Source: Diploptera punctata (taxonomy: Eukaryota > Arthropoda > Insecta > Blattodea > Blaberidae). From it: a stretch of 64,000 nucleotides of DNA. The DNA is taken from assembly GCA_030220185.1 (NCBI GenBank), contig JASPKZ010004571.1:596757-660756 (forward strand), written 5' to 3'. The translations under genes and the position numbers were made by a program. Below the pieces are notes generated by a model. It searched no databases and was not told the origin of the DNA. It saw only the letters and a list, made by a program, of their open reading frames with translations. Each line of letters opens with the position of its first letter. The first letter of the stretch is position 1. Below are positions 62,801 through 64,000 of this stretch, piece by piece.

Positions 62801-64000
62801 TGTCTTTTCATGGACAATGTTCTGTCTTTTCTGGACAGAGTTCTTGTCTTTTAGGACAAAGTTCTTGCTTTCATGGACAAAAGTTTTGTCTTTTCCATGG
62901 ACCAAAGTTCTTGTCTTTCATGGACAAAGTTCTTTTTTTTCATGGACAAGTCTTGTCTTTTCATGGACCCAAGTCTTGTGTTTTCGATGGACAATTTCTT
63001 GCTTTTCAGGACAAATTTCTTGTCTTTCAGGGACAAGTTCTTGTCTTTCATGGACAAAGTTCTTGTCTTTTCTGGACAAAGTTCTGTCTTTTCATGGACA
63101 AAGTTCTTGTCTTTTCACTGACGTAAGTTTTTGTCTTTTCATGGACTAAGTTCTTGTCTTTCATGGACCAAAGTTCTTGTCTTTTCAGGGACAAACGTTT
63201 TTTTTCTTTCATGGACAAATGTTCTTGTCTTTTCATGGACAAAAGTCCGTCTTTTCATGGACAAAAGTTCTGTCTTTATGGACAAACGTTCTGTCTTTAG
63301 GACCAAGTTTTTGTCTTTTCATGGACAAAGTTTCTTGTCTTTTCAGGAAAAAGTTCTTGTCTTTTCATGACAATTGTTTTTGTCTTTTTTTGGGTGTGTT
63401 TTTCTTTTCATGGACCACTGTTCTTGTCTTTCATGGCAAAAGTGTTGTCTTTTCATGGTCCAAAGTTTGTCTTTTCATGGACAAAGTTCTGTCTTTCATT
63501 ACAATGTTCTGTCTTTTCATGGACAAAGTTCTTGCTTTTCATGGACAAATGTTCTTGTTTTTCAGGACAAATTTCTTGCTGTTTCAGGACCAAAAGTTCT
63601 TGTCTTTCATGGAAAAAGTTCTGTCTTTTCATGGACAAATGTGTCTTTTTTGTTTCCTGGCCAAATGTTCTTGTCTTTTCATGACAAATGTTGTTTCTTT
63701 TCAGGACACATGTTCTTGTCTTTTCATGGACAAAAGCTTGTCTTTTCATGGACAAAAGTTCTGTCTTTTCATGGACAAAGTTCTTGTCTTTCATGGACAA
63801 AGTTCTTGTCTTTTATGGACAAATGTTTTGTTTCATGGACAAAGTGTTTGTCTTTCAGGGCAAATGTTCTTGTCTGTTCATGGCAAATGTTCTTGTCTTT
63901 CAGGCCCAAAGTTCTGTCTTTCATGGACAAAATTTTTTGTCTTTTCATGGACAAAGTTCTTTCTTTCAGGACAAAAAGTGCTTGTCTTTTCATGGACAAA
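53842..64000. repeat. 24-bp minisatellite, more than 10 kb, open at the window end
   Basis: Unit: TTCTCGTC + TTTTCATAGACAAAAG. About 420 unit lengths. 53842-59290 is almost uniform; 54140-55680 shows 64 units without a single length change. The variant CATGG in place of CATAG occurs at 57190-57420, 57525-57612 and from 59300 on. 59300-64000 is degenerate with many one-base indels: TTATTGTC units at 59700-60020, CACGGACAAGAG units at 61300-62640, CATGGACAAA(G) units after 62650. Because 24 is a multiple of 3, four of six frames are stop-free in CATAG units, and a fifth opens in CATGG units. All long reading frames here (up to 1201 codons) are products of this. Confidence 0.97.

Noticed and set aside
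53842..64000. CRISPR-like regular array
   Set aside because: Units are directly joined without unique spacers, and the genome is eukaryotic.

Overview
The window looks like nuclear DNA from a large, AT-rich, transposon-laden insect genome. The evidence is one spliced gene of insect type with long introns, plus dense remnants of non-LTR, Penelope-like, piggyBac, hAT, mariner, pogo, Helitron and tRNA-derived elements. The mix of families recalls a cockroach-like (Blattodea) genome, but that is an impression that needs a database search. There is no bacterial or organellar signature. The only host gene I can assemble with confidence is CPSF4/clipper (CPSF30), on the + strand from ATG 8163 to stop 24868. 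It has five coding exons with GT/AG junctions and compatible phases, giving 287 aa with five CCCH fingers and two CCHC knuckles. Its four introns (3974, 7957, 3251 and 660 bp) are largely built from mobile-element debris. Layout: 1-4230 is a nearly whole but broken CR1/jockey-group retrotransposon on the - strand, split by a tRNA-like SINE with a 13-bp target duplication. 4345-8162 holds SINEs, a nested palindrome carrying tRNA-like modules, and the gene's 5' flank. 8163-24868 is CPSF4 with its element-filled introns. 24869-34300 holds the 3' end, another tRNA-like palindrome with a piggyBac fragment in one arm, and a mosaic of Penelope, non-LTR, hAT and mariner pieces. 34340-37406 is a 278-bp tandem array inside a Helitron-like element. 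37400-53800 is more retroelement mosaic with several long palindromes. 53842-64000 is a minisatellite with a 24-bp unit that runs off the window end; its 24-bp (8-codon) period produces very long spurious reading frames. The most interesting unexplained signal is a small RNA-like module present about 18 times: CUGANGAU, a hairpin whose stem sequence changes in a compensatory way from copy to copy, then GAAAC. It lies just 3' of Penelope-type GIY-YIG fragments on the same strand and resembles a hammerhead ribozyme core with one extra U. A second is a family of long inverted repeats whose two arms each carry a complete tRNA-like pol III promoter pointing in opposite directions. No two genes here form a pathway; CPSF4 acts in mRNA 3'-end processing and everything else is selfish or decaying DNA.
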